Source: Pseudorhodoferax sp. Leaf274 (GTDB lineage Bacteria > Pseudomonadota > Gammaproteobacteria > Burkholderiales > Burkholderiaceae_C). Taken from it: a DNA stretch of 64,000 nt. Numbering within the stretch: position 1 is the first letter of the stretch; each line of letters begins with the position of its first letter. The notes beneath the pieces were generated by a model. The model saw nothing but the letters and a program-made list of their open reading frames with translations, had not been told where the DNA came from and ran no database searches. The stretch covers positions 297,786 through 361,785 of the forward strand of contig NZ_LMNA01000025.1 of the NCBI RefSeq assembly GCF_001422445.1, read 5' to 3'. A program made the translations under genes and the position numbers. This document shows positions 45,851-54,581 of the stretch, piece by piece.

Positions 45851-47206
45851 ATGCTGACCATTCTGGGCTTCGGCATGGTGATGACGTTCATGGTTCTGAT
45901 CATGAGCAAGCGGCTGTCGCCGCTGGTCGCGCTCACGCTGGTGCCGATTGTCTTCGCACTGGTCGGTGGCTTCCACGCGGGGCTGGGGCCGATGATGCTG
46001 GACGGCATCCGCAAGATCGCGCCGACCGGCATCATGCTGATGTTCGCGATCCTGTACTTCGGCGTGATGATCGACGCCGGCCTGTTCGACCCCATCGTCG
46101 ACCGCATCCTGCGCGCGGCGGGCGGCGACCCGCTCAAGGTGGTGATGGGCTCGGCCGTGCTGGCGGCCGTGATCTCGCTCGATGGCGACGGCTCGACCAC
46201 CTACATGATCACCGTGGCCTCGATGCTGCCGCTGTACAAGCGCCTGCGCATGAACCCGCTGAGCCTGACCTGCGTGGCGCTGATCGCCAGCGGCCTCATG
46301 AACCTCACGCCCTGGGGCGGCCCGACGGCACGCGCCGCCAGTGCGCTGCACCTGGACGTGGGCGATGTCTTCGTGCCGCTGGTCGCACCCATCGCCATCG
46401 CGCTCATGGGCCTCATGGCCGTGGCCTTCTGGCTCGGCCTGCGCGAGCGCCGCCGCCTGGGCTACTCGGTGCTGACGGGCGCGGTCGGCTTCGCGCCGCA
46501 GCAGGTGGCGGCCGACATCACCGAGGACGAGGACCGGCGCCTGCCGCCCGAGCAGACCAGCGACGAGGACGTGCGCCGCCCGCACCTGCGCTGGGTCAAC
46601 GGCCTGCTGACGCTGGCGCTGATGGCCTGCCTGGTGCTGGGCGTGCTGCCACTGCCGGTGCTGTTCATGATCGCGTTCGCCATCGCGCTGGTCATCAACT
46701 ACCCCGACCTGGCCGAGCAGCGCCGGCGCATCTCCAACCACGCCGGCAACGTCGTGGCCGTGGTCTCGCTGATCTTCGCGGCCGGCATCTTCACGGGCAT
46801 CCTGTCGGGCACCGGCATGGTGGAGGCGATGTCGCGCAGCCTGCTGGCCGTGATCCCGCCGTCGATGGGCCCGTACTTCGCGCCCATCACGGCCATCGCC
46901 AGCATGCCGTTCACCTTCTTCATGTCCAACGACGCCTTCTACTACGGCGTGCTGCCCATCCTGACGCAGGCCGCTGCCGAGTACGGCGTCACGCCGGTCG
47001 AGATGGCCCGCGCCTCGCTGATCGGCCAGGCCGTGCACCTGCTGAGCCCGCTGGTGCCCTCGACCTACCTGCTCGTGGGCCTGGCCGGCGTGGACTTCGG
47101 CGACCACCAGCGCTTCACGCTCAAGTGGGCGGTGCTGGTGTCGCTAGTGCTCATGGCGGCGTGCCTGCTGCTGGGCGTGTTCCCGTTCGCGGCGACCGCG
47201 CCATGA
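45851..47206 (+). CDS. CitMHS-family citrate/metal-citrate symporter
   Basis: 451 residues with about twelve hydrophobic segments. It matches the CitMHS (CitM/CitH) family of proton-coupled uptake of citrate complexed with Mg2+ or Ca2+: MLTILGFGMVMTFMVLIMSKRLSPL, AAVISLDGDGSTTYMIT, GLMNLTPWGGPTARA and SNDAFYYGVLPI. GAGGAG precedes the ATG at 45851. Divergent to the two-component operon, which probably controls it. It ends 3 bp from the convergent dehydrogenase gene. Confidence 0.92.
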   Translation: MLTILGFGMVMTFMVLIMSKRLSPLVALTLVPIVFALVGGFHAGLGPMMLDGIRKIAPTGIMLMFAILYFGVMIDAGLFDPIVDRILRAAGGDPLKVVMGSAVLAAVISLDGDGSTTYMITVASMLPLYKRLRMNPLSLTCVALIASGLMNLTPWGGPTARAASALHLDVGDVFVPLVAPIAIALMGLMAVAFWLGLRERRRLGYSVLTGAVGFAPQQVAADITEDEDRRLPPEQTSDEDVRRPHLRWVNGLLTLALMACLVLGVLPLPVLFMIAFAIALVINYPDLAEQRRRISNHAGNVVAVVSLIFAAGIFTGILSGTGMVEAMSRSLLAVIPPSMGPYFAPITAIASMPFTFFMSNDAFYYGVLPILTQAAAEYGVTPVEMARASLIGQAVHLLSPLVPSTYLLVGLAGVDFGDHQRFTLKWAVLVSLVLMAACLLLGVFPFAATAP

Positions 47207-47209
47207 CAT

Positions 47210-47995
47210 TCATTGCATGAACCAGCCGTGGCTGACCACCAGCGACTGGCCGGTCAGCGCATTGGTCGGGAAGCCCGCGAACAGCAGCGCCACCCGGGCC
47301 ACGTCGTCGGTGGTGGTGAACTCGCCGTCCACCGTCTCCTTGAGCATCACGTTCTTGACGACCTCGGCCTCGCTGATGCCCAGTGTCCTGGCCTGCTCCG
47401 GAATCTGCTTCTCCACGAGCGGCGTGCGCACGAAGCCCGGGCAGATCACGTTGGCGCGCACCCCGTGCGCGGCACCCTCCTTGGCCACGGTCTTGCACAG
47501 GCCGACCAGGCCGTGCTTGGCCGTCACGTAGGGCGCCTTGAGCAGCGAGGCCTCCTTGGAGTGCACCGAGCCCATGTAGATCACGCTGCCGCCGCGGCCC
47601 TGGGCGTACATGCGCTTCAGGCAGGCGCGCGTGGTGAGGAAGGCGCCGTCCAGGTGGATGGCCAGCATCTTCTTCCAGTCGGCGAAGCTGAATTCCTCGA
47701 CCGGGTGCACGATCTGGATGCCGGCGTTGCTGACCAGGATGTCGATGCCGCCGAAGGCCGTGGCGGCTTGCTCCACCGAGGCCTCGACCTGGGCCTCGTC
47801 CGTCACGTCGACGGCCACGCCCATGGCGCGCACGCCAAGGTCGCGCAGTTGTGCGGCAGTGGCGTCGGCCGCCGCCTTGTTGAGGTCGGCGACGACGATG
47901 TCGGCGCCCTCGCGGGCGAAGACCGTCGCGATCTCCTTGCCGATGCCGCTGGCCGATCCGGTGATGTAGGCGACCTTGTTCTTGAGCTGTTGCAT
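47210..47995 (-). CDS. hbdH: 3-hydroxybutyrate dehydrogenase
   Basis: 261 residues of the short-chain dehydrogenase family, the length of D-3-hydroxybutyrate dehydrogenases, which convert 3-hydroxybutyrate to acetoacetate with NAD+. Features: cofactor motif [15 protein letters not shown] in [10 protein letters not shown], the active-site Ser ([10 protein letters not shown]) and YxxxK in APYVTAKHG, and the C-terminal substrate lid ending [11 protein letters not shown]. Downstream of, and probably co-transcribed with, the acetoacetate decarboxylase gene (42-bp gap). Together with PhaC about 14 kb away it fits polyhydroxybutyrate turnover. Confidence 0.92.
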   Translation of the reverse strand: MQQLKNKVAYITGSASGIGKEIATVFAREGADIVVADLNKAAADATAAQLRDLGVRAMGVAVDVTDEAQVEASVEQAATAFGGIDILVSNAGIQIVHPVEEFSFADWKKMLAIHLDGAFLTTRACLKRMYAQGRGGSVIYMGSVHSKEASLLKAPYVTAKHGLVGLCKTVAKEGAAHGVRANVICPGFVRTPLVEKQIPEQARTLGISEAEVVKNVMLKETVDGEFTTTDDVARVALLFAGFPTNALTGQSLVVSHGWFMQ

Positions 47996-48037
47996 GGTGG
48001 TGTCCTCGGTGTGTGTTGGGGGGAGCGTGGAGTGGGT

Positions 48038-48784
48038 TCAGGCCAGGTAGTCGTGCTCGACCGTGCCGAGCGCGAGCGTCATGTCGGCGATGTAGTGCAC
48101 GGCCGACTCCACCTTGCGCACCGGCAGGTCGGCGACCGGCGCCAGCGCGTGCGGGTGGAGTTCCAGCGCAGCCGGGCCGGACCAGGCGCCGTGCAGCTGG
48201 ATGTCGACCATGTGGTAGCGCACCAGCTCGCAGATGCGCGGCGAGCCGTCCACGTGCGGAATGACCTTGAGCAGGAAGTTAGGCTGGGCCAGCGATGCCA
48301 GGATGGGGCCGTGCTCCAGCGTGCGGTGCTTGAAGCCCATGGTGGCGGTGGCTACGCGCACCTTGCCGTAGTCCAGCGTGCCCACCACGGTGTCGGTCTC
48401 GTAGTCCAGCACCGGCGTGGCCAGCTTCTTCGGGAAGCCCCAGAGCTCGCGGCCGCCGGCGATCGGCGGGTGGTCGTTCAGGTACATGGCGTGCACATAG
48501 GCGCCCTGCTCCAGGCCCTTGGCCGTGCGCAGCCGCACCGGGATCACCTGGCCCGACTCGGTGTAGTCGCCAAAGCCCGTGGAGTCCGGCATGCGGATGA
48601 ACTCGTACTTGACCAAGGGCTCGGCCACCTCCAGCGGCTCGGGCACCACGGCGCGCAGCGCGTCCATGTCGGTGCGGTAGGTGATGACCACGAACTCGCG
48701 GCGCACGAAGCGGTAGGGGCCGCAAGGGAACGCGGGGCTGGTGGCCGGCATCGCGAATGCGCGGCGCACGTCTTCGGTTTTCAT
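48038..48784 (-). CDS. adc: Acetoacetate decarboxylase
   Basis: 248 residues. The catalytic Schiff-base lysine pair is in [12 protein letters not shown] (two adjacent lysines, as in Clostridium Adc, where the second perturbs the first). Other landmarks are [13 protein letters not shown] and [20 protein letters not shown]. It decarboxylates acetoacetate to acetone. AGGAAG precedes the ATG at 48784. Followed by hbdH, it would send part of the acetoacetate from hydroxybutyrate to acetone; no acetone-carboxylase or dehydrogenase is in the window. A homologue acting on another beta-keto acid cannot be excluded. Confidence 0.9.
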   Translation of the reverse strand: MKTEDVRRAFAMPATSPAFPCGPYRFVRREFVVITYRTDMDALRAVVPEPLEVAEPLVKYEFIRMPDSTGFGDYTESGQVIPVRLRTAKGLEQGAYVHAMYLNDHPPIAGGRELWGFPKKLATPVLDYETDTVVGTLDYGKVRVATATMGFKHRTLEHGPILASLAQPNFLLKVIPHVDGSPRICELVRYHMVDIQLHGAWSGPAALELHPHALAPVADLPVRKVESAVHYIADMTLALGTVEHDYLA

Positions 48785-48891
48785 CGGTGGCTTCCTGTGG
48801 GAGAGAGCCCCCACTCTGCGCCGCGAGACTTAGACGAAACTGAAAACGCCGGCCGCGCTGCGCGCCGCCGCGGCCCGGGATAATTCGCGCC

Positions 48892-49482
48892 ATGCCCGCC
48901 CCCGATCCCGAGCCGCAAACAGCCGGCACCCTCGCGCAGCCGAGCTCCAAGACCGACCTCTTCCTCTCGTTCACCTGGCTCGCATTGCAAGGCTTCGGCG
49001 GCGTGCTGGCCGTGGTGCAGCGCGAGCTGGTCGAGAAAAAACGCTGGCTGGGCCGCGACGAATTCGTCGAGGAATGGGCCGTCGCGCAGATCATGCCGGG
49101 GCCCAACGTGGTGAACCTGTCGATGATGATCGGCGCCCGCTACTTCGGCCTGCCCGGTGCGCTGGCCGCGCTGGCCGGCATGCTGCTGGCGCCGCTGGTG
49201 GTGGTGCTGCTGCTGGCGCTGGGCTACACGCACTTCGCCGACGACCCGCACATGGCCGGCGCGCTGCGCGGCATGGGCGCGGTGGCCGCCGGCCTGATCA
49301 TGGCCACCGGCATCAAGCTGGTCGGGGCGCTGCGCAGCAACGTGCTGGGGCGCGGCCTGTGCGCTGCGTTCGGGCTGCTGTGCTTCGTGGGCATCGCGCT
49401 GCTGCGCTGGCCGCTGGCCTATGTGCTGTTCGGCCTGGGCGCGCTGGCCAGCGTGCTGGCCTGGCGCCGGCTTGCGCCATGA
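48892..49482 (+). CDS. Chromate transporter, N-terminal half protein
   Basis: 196 residues, about six membrane segments, corresponding to one CHR domain: LQGFGGVLAVVQRELVEKKRW at the N-terminus and QIMPGPNVVNLSMMIGARYFG. Short-chain CHR proteins work as pairs in which each half has opposite membrane topology; the second half follows directly with a four-base overlap. They export chromate or, in many genomes, transport an unknown anion. Divergent from adc with 107 bp between. Confidence 0.88.
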   Translation: MPAPDPEPQTAGTLAQPSSKTDLFLSFTWLALQGFGGVLAVVQRELVEKKRWLGRDEFVEEWAVAQIMPGPNVVNLSMMIGARYFGLPGALAALAGMLLAPLVVVLLLALGYTHFADDPHMAGALRGMGAVAAGLIMATGIKLVGALRSNVLGRGLCAAFGLLCFVGIALLRWPLAYVLFGLGALASVLAWRRLAP

Positions 49483-50060
49483 CGGGGCCGCTGCTCTCCC
49501 TGGGCGCGGCCGACTGGCTGTCGCTGTTCCTGCACTTCGCCACGCTGTCGCTGCTGGCCGTGGGCGGGGCCATCACCACGGCGCCCGACATGCACCGCTT
49601 CCTGGTCGACCGCCAGCATTGGCTGACCGACCCGCAGTTCAGCGCCTCCATCGCCATCGCCCAGGCCGCGCCGGGGCCCAACGTGCTGTTCGTCGCGCTG
49701 ATGGGCTGGAACGTGGGGCTCAACGCGGGCGGCTATGCCACGGCGGCGCTGGGGCTCACGGTCACCATGGTCGGCGTGCTGCTGCCCAGCTCCACGTTGA
49801 CCTATCTCAGCGCGCAGTGGGGCCACCGCAACCGGCACCGGCGCAGCGTGCGCGCCTTCAAGGCCGGCATGGCGCCCATCGTCGTGGCGCTGCTCATCGC
49901 CACCGGCTGGGTGCTGGCCGGCACCCAGGGCGCGGCGGCGCAGAACTGGCGGCTGTGGCTGCTGACGGCCGTGGTGGCTGTCGTGGTCTGGCGCACGCGG
50001 CTGCATCTGCTGTGGCTGCTGGGCGCGGGCGCGCTGCTCGGCGCGTTCGGCTGGCTCTAG
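49479..50060 (+). CDS. Chromate transporter, C-terminal half protein
   Basis: 193 residues, the partner CHR domain: HFATLSLLAVGGAITTAPDM and AIAQAAPGPNVLFVALMGWN, with several membrane helices. Its start overlaps the stop of the first half (ATGA at 49479-49482), which ties their translation. Together the pair equals one long-chain ChrA (about 390 residues). The similarity of PGPN motifs between the two halves shows the internal duplication typical of the family. Confidence 0.88.
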   Translation: MTGPLLSLGAADWLSLFLHFATLSLLAVGGAITTAPDMHRFLVDRQHWLTDPQFSASIAIAQAAPGPNVLFVALMGWNVGLNAGGYATAALGLTVTMVGVLLPSSTLTYLSAQWGHRNRHRRSVRAFKAGMAPIVVALLIATGWVLAGTQGAAAQNWRLWLLTAVVAVVVWRTRLHLLWLLGAGALLGAFGWL

Positions 50061-50178
50061 GCCAACGGCCGGGCCCGAGACCCTAGGGTTAGCCATTAGC
50101 CGCCTGTCCGGCAGTCCGGATCGCCCGGACCCCGACTTGCCGGATCGTCGGTTTGCCGCGCGCGGATCGCCGAAAAAA

Positions 50179-50203
50179 AATCAAGCAAAACAATGACTTG
50201 ATT
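50179..50203. promoter_or_regulatory. Inverted repeat upstream of aceE
   Basis: AATCAAG (50179-50185) and CTTGATT (50197-50203) form a perfect 7-bp inverted repeat in an AT-rich patch about 100 bp before the aceE start; GCAA/TTGC further extends pairing possibilities. It may be an operator for the pyruvate dehydrogenase operon. The rest of 50061-50302 has short CCGGA repeats and no gene. Confidence 0.35.
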
Positions 50204-50302
50204 GCTTGCCACCGCGCACCTGCGCGTGGCATGCGCATTGCTCCATGGAACGGCCGTCCGCGCCATCCGACGCCGACGCAGCCCGACACCAGGAGACGAG
50301 CA

Positions 50303-52975
50303 ATGAGCATGATGGGTGACCCCGATCCCCTAGAAACCGGCGAGTGGCTGGACGCGCTTGGCGCGGTGCAGCAGCACCGCGGCCCCGAGCGCGCCAATGA
50401 CCTGTTGAACCGCCTCGTCGACGTGGGCCGGCGCGACGGCCTGTACGTGCCCAAATCCCTCAACACGGCCTACAAGAACACCATTCCGCCAGAGAAGGAA
50501 GAAAAAACCACCGGCGACCGCGCCATCGAGCACCGGCTGCGCTCCATCATCCGCTGGAACGCCATGGCCATCATCCTGCGGGCCAACAAGGATTCGAGCG
50601 AACTGGGCGGCCACATCGCCAGCTTCCAGTCCGCCGCCACGCTGTACGACATCGGTTTCGGCCACTTCTGGCATGCCGCCACCGACACGCACGGTGGCGA
50701 CCTGCTGTTCATCCAGGGCCACAGCTCGCCCGGCATCTACGCCCGCGCCTTTCTAGAAGGCCGGCTCAGCGAGCAACAACTGCTGAACTACCGGCAAGAG
50801 GCCGACGGCAACGGCATCCCTTCGTACCCGCACCCCTGGCTGATGCCGGACTTCTGGCAGTTCCCCACCGTGTCCATGGGACTGGGCCCGCTGATGGCCA
50901 TCTACCAGGCGCGCTTCCTGAAGTACCTGCACGGCCGGGGCCTGGCCGACACGGCGCCGCGCAAGGTCTGGGCCTTCATGGGCGACGGCGAGATGGACGA
51001 GCCCGAATCGCTGGGCGCGATCTCGCTGGCGGGCCGCGAGAGCCTGGACAACCTGGTCTTCGTCATCAACTGCAACCTGCAGCGCCTGGACGGCCCGGTG
51101 CGCGGCAACGGCAAGATCGTGCAGGAGCTGGAGTCCGTGTTCCGCGGCGCCGGCTGGAACGTGATCAAGGTGCTGTGGGGCAGCGGCTGGGACAAGCTGC
51201 TCGCCGCTGACAAGAGCGGCAAGCTCTTGCAGCGCATGGAAGAGTGCGTGGACGGCGAGTACCAGGACTTCAAGAGCAAGAGCGGCGCCTACGTGCGCGA
51301 GCACTTCTTCGGCAAGTACGAGGAGACCCGCGCACTCGTGGCAGACATGAGCGACGACGAGATCTGGGGCCTCACGCGCGGCGGCCACGACCCCGAGAAG
51401 GTGTTCGCCGCCTACGCCGCGGCCGTCAAGCACACGGGCCAGCCCACCCTGATCCTGCCCAAGACCGTCAAGGGCTACGGCATGGGCGAATCGGGCGAAG
51501 GCCAGATGATCGCCCACCAGGCCAAGAAGATGACGCAGGACGCGCTGCGCGGCTTCCGCGACCGGTTCCAGATCCCCGTCTCCGACGCGGACCTGCCCAA
51601 CATGCCCTTCATCAAGCTGCCGGACGACAGCCCGGAGATGCAGTACCTGAAGGCGCGGCGTGCCGCCCTGGGCGGCTACCTGCCCGCGCGCCGGCAGAAG
51701 TCCACCGCGCTGGAGATCCCGCCGCTGGCCACCTTCGAGCGCTTGCTCAAGGACACCGGCGAGCGCGAGATCTCCACCACCATGGCCTTCGTGCAGATGC
51801 TGGGCACCCTCGTGCGCGACAAGAACATCGGCAAGCACGTGGTGCCCATCGTGCCCGACGAGTCGCGCACCTTCGGCATGGAAGGCATGTTCCGCCAGCT
51901 CGGCATCTGGTCCTCGCTCGGCCAGCTCTACAAGCCGCAGGACGCCGACCAGCTCATGTACTACCGCGAGTCCAAGGACGGGCAGGTGCTGCAGGAGGGC
52001 ATCAACGAGGGCGGCGCCATGTCCAGCTGGATCGTGGCCGCCACCTCGTACAGCACGAACAACGTGCCCATGATCCCGTTCTACATCTACTACTCGATGT
52101 TCGGGCTGCAGCGCGTGGGCGACCTGGCCTGGCTGGCCGGCGACATCCGCGCGCGGGGCTTCCTGCTGGGCGGCACGGCCGGCCGCACCACGCTGAACGG
52201 CGAAGGCCTGCAGCACGAAGACGGCCACAGCCACATCCTGGCCGGCACGATCCCCAACTGCATCAGCTACGACCCGACCTTCGCGTATGAAGTGGTGGCC
52301 ATCGTGCGCGACGGCATGCGGCGCATGTACGCCGACCAGGAGGACGTGTACTACTACATCACCCTCATGAACGAAAACTACCCGCACCCCGGCATGCCCG
52401 AGGGCAGCGAGGCGGGGATCCTGAAGGGCCTGTACCAGCTCAGCGATGGCGGCAAGGAGAAGAAGAAGGGCCACCGCGTGCAGCTGATGGGCAGCGGCAC
52501 CATCCTGCGCGAGGTGATGTTCGCGGCCGAGCTGCTCAAGAACGACTTCGGCGTCGCCGCCGACGTGTGGAGCGCCACCAGCTACAACGAGCTGCGCCGC
52601 GACGGCATGGCCGCCGAGCGCTGGAGCCGGCTGCACCCCACCGAGCCCGCGCGCAAGAGCTATGTGGAGCAATGCCTGCAAGGCCACGATGGCCCGGTCA
52701 TCGCCGCCACCGACTACATGCGCAACTACGCCGACCAGGTGCGCGAGTACGTGCAGGCCGCCGGCCGGCGCTACACCGTGCTGGGGACGGACGGCTTCGG
52801 CCGCAGCGACTACCGCAAGAAGCTGCGCCGCTTCTTCGAGGTCGACCGCTGGCACGTGGCGGTGGCCGCGCTGAAGGCGCTGGCCGACGACGGGGTGATC
52901 AAGCCCGCCGTCGTGGCCGAGGCGATCACGAAGTACGGGCTGGACGCCGAGCGCGCCGCCCCATGGACCGTGTGA
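50303..52975 (+). CDS. aceE: Pyruvate dehydrogenase E1 component, homodimeric type
   Basis: 890 residues, the length of AceE. The enzyme decarboxylates pyruvate with thiamine diphosphate and transfers the acetyl group to E2 lipoyl domains. Visible are the ThDP/Mg motif (FMGDGEMDEPESLGA ... NLVFVINCNLQRLDGPV), the substrate/active-site loop around HDPEKVF and TVKGYGMGESGEG, and HEDGHSHILAGTIPN. AGGAG precedes the ATG at 50303 after a 242-bp leader region with an inverted repeat. The downstream gaps to aceF (11 bp) and lpd (8 bp) show a tight operon. Confidence 0.97.
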   Translation: MSMMGDPDPLETGEWLDALGAVQQHRGPERANDLLNRLVDVGRRDGLYVPKSLNTAYKNTIPPEKEEKTTGDRAIEHRLRSIIRWNAMAIILRANKDSSELGGHIASFQSAATLYDIGFGHFWHAATDTHGGDLLFIQGHSSPGIYARAFLEGRLSEQQLLNYRQEADGNGIPSYPHPWLMPDFWQFPTVSMGLGPLMAIYQARFLKYLHGRGLADTAPRKVWAFMGDGEMDEPESLGAISLAGRESLDNLVFVINCNLQRLDGPVRGNGKIVQELESVFRGAGWNVIKVLWGSGWDKLLAADKSGKLLQRMEECVDGEYQDFKSKSGAYVREHFFGKYEETRALVADMSDDEIWGLTRGGHDPEKVFAAYAAAVKHTGQPTLILPKTVKGYGMGESGEGQMIAHQAKKMTQDALRGFRDRFQIPVSDADLPNMPFIKLPDDSPEMQYLKARRAALGGYLPARRQKSTALEIPPLATFERLLKDTGEREISTTMAFVQMLGTLVRDKNIGKHVVPIVPDESRTFGMEGMFRQLGIWSSLGQLYKPQDADQLMYYRESKDGQVLQEGINEGGAMSSWIVAATSYSTNNVPMIPFYIYYSMFGLQRVGDLAWLAGDIRARGFLLGGTAGRTTLNGEGLQHEDGHSHILAGTIPNCISYDPTFAYEVVAIVRDGMRRMYADQEDVYYYITLMNENYPHPGMPEGSEAGILKGLYQLSDGGKEKKKGHRVQLMGSGTILREVMFAAELLKNDFGVAADVWSATSYNELRRDGMAAERWSRLHPTEPARKSYVEQCLQGHDGPVIAATDYMRNYADQVREYVQAAGRRYTVLGTDGFGRSDYRKKLRRFFEVDRWHVAVAALKALADDGVIKPAVVAEAITKYGLDAERAAPWTV

Positions 52976-52986
52976 GGCACGACGAC

Positions 52987-54573
52987 ATGAGCAACACCAT
53001 CGACATCCAGGTGCCGGACATCGGCGACTTCACCGACATCCCCGTCATCGAGATCTTCGTGAAGGTCGGCGACACCGTGAAGGCCGAAGACCCGCTGATC
53101 TCGCTCGAATCCGACAAGGCCACCATGGAAGTGCCTGCGCCGCAGGGCGGCGTGGTCGCGTCCATTGGCGTGAAGCTGGGCGACAAGGTCAGCCAGGGCA
53201 GCGTGATCATGACGTTCCAGGCAGAAGGTGCGGCAGCCGCGCCGGCCGAGGCCGCCAAACCCAGCGTGACGGCGCCGCCGTCGGCCACCAGCGCACCCGC
53301 GGGTGTGGCCGAGGTGCGCGTGCCCGACATCGGTGACTTCAAGGACATCCCGGTCATCGAGATCTTCGTGAAGGTGGGCGACACGGTGAAGGCCGAACAG
53401 CCCATCATCTCGCTGGAGTCCGACAAGGCCACCATGGACGTGCCGGCGCCGCTGTCGGGCGTGGTGCAGTCCATTGCGCTGAAGGTGGGCGACAAGGTGA
53501 GCCAGGGCTCGGTGGTGCTGGAGCTGGCGACGGGCGATGCGCCGGCTGCCACTGCTGCTCCCGCACCCGCTGCTGCGCCTGTGGCTGCGGCCCCGACCGC
53601 TGCAGCCGCCAGCACCGCCATCGACGAGACCGCATTCGCACTGGCCTACGCCGGCCCGGCCGTGCGCAAGCTGGCGCGTGAACTCTCCGTGAACCTGGGC
53701 CACGTGAAGGGAACAGGCGAGCATGGCCGCATCGTGCGCGCAGACGTGGAGGCCTTCGCCAGGGGGGGAGGTGCGGCGGCTGCCCCCGCCGCGGCGAAGC
53801 CGGCCTCCGCGCCCGTATCCGGCGGCGGTGGTGGCGGCCTCGACATGCTGCCCTGGCCCAAGGTCGCCTTCGCCAAGTTCGGCCCCGTGGAGCGCAAGGA
53901 GCTCTCGCGCATCAAGAAGATCTCGGGCGCCAACCTGCACCGCAACTGGGTCGTCATCCCGCACGTCACCACGCACGACGAGGCCGACATCACCGACCTC
54001 GAACAATTCCGCGTGCAGATGAACAAGGAGCTCGAGAAGTCCGGCGTCAAGATCAGCATGCTGCCCTTCATGATGAAGGCGGCCGTCTCGGCGCTCAAGA
54101 AGTTCCCCGAGTTCAACGCCAGCCTGGACGGCGACGCACTGGTGCTCAAGAACTACTGGCACATCGGTTTCGCGGCCGACACGCCGAACGGCCTCATGGT
54201 GCCGGTGATCCGCGACGTGGACCAGAAGACCGTTCCCGAGATCGCCAAGGAGATGGGCGAGCTGGCCAAGCTGGCGCGCGACGGCAAGTTGAAGCCCGAC
54301 CAGATGTCGGGCGGCACCTTCACCATCAGCTCGCTGGGCGGCATCGGCGGCATCTACTTCACGCCCATCATCAATGCGCCCGAGGTGGCCATCATGGGCG
54401 TGTGCAAGAGCTACTGGAAGCAGCACTCCAGCGATGGCAAGACGTACACGTCACGCCTGACCTTGCCACTGTCCCTGTCCTGGGACCACCGCGTGATCGA
54501 CGGCGCCGCCGCCGCGCGCTTCAACGTGCATTTCGCCAACGTGCTCGCCGACCTGCGGCGTGTTCTCTTCTGA
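52987..54573 (+). CDS. aceF: Pyruvate dehydrogenase E2, dihydrolipoamide acetyltransferase
   Basis: 528 residues. Two lipoyl domains (about 3-76 and 107-180), each with the lipoylated Lys in ESDKATM, are linked by Ala/Pro-rich segments. A peripheral subunit-binding domain follows at about 218-255 (YAGPAVRKLARELSVNLGHV), then the catalytic acetyltransferase domain ending with SWDHRVIDGAAAARF, the HxxxDG active site. It forms the core of the complex and passes acetyl groups to CoA. The two near-identical lipoyl domains are also a direct DNA repeat. The start ATG 52987 is used; an in-frame ATG seven codons upstream overlaps the aceE end. Confidence 0.97.
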   Translation: MSNTIDIQVPDIGDFTDIPVIEIFVKVGDTVKAEDPLISLESDKATMEVPAPQGGVVASIGVKLGDKVSQGSVIMTFQAEGAAAAPAEAAKPSVTAPPSATSAPAGVAEVRVPDIGDFKDIPVIEIFVKVGDTVKAEQPIISLESDKATMDVPAPLSGVVQSIALKVGDKVSQGSVVLELATGDAPAATAAPAPAAAPVAAAPTAAAASTAIDETAFALAYAGPAVRKLARELSVNLGHVKGTGEHGRIVRADVEAFARGGGAAAAPAAAKPASAPVSGGGGGGLDMLPWPKVAFAKFGPVERKELSRIKKISGANLHRNWVVIPHVTTHDEADITDLEQFRVQMNKELEKSGVKISMLPFMMKAAVSALKKFPEFNASLDGDALVLKNYWHIGFAADTPNGLMVPVIRDVDQKTVPEIAKEMGELAKLARDGKLKPDQMSGGTFTISSLGGIGGIYFTPIINAPEVAIMGVCKSYWKQHSSDGKTYTSRLTLPLSLSWDHRVIDGAAAARFNVHFANVLADLRRVLF

Positions 54574-54581
54574 GGTTCCCC

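Noticed and set aside
53000..53540. Recent duplication in aceF
   Set aside because: The two similar blocks are the two lipoyl domains, a normal feature of E2, and they differ at many positions.
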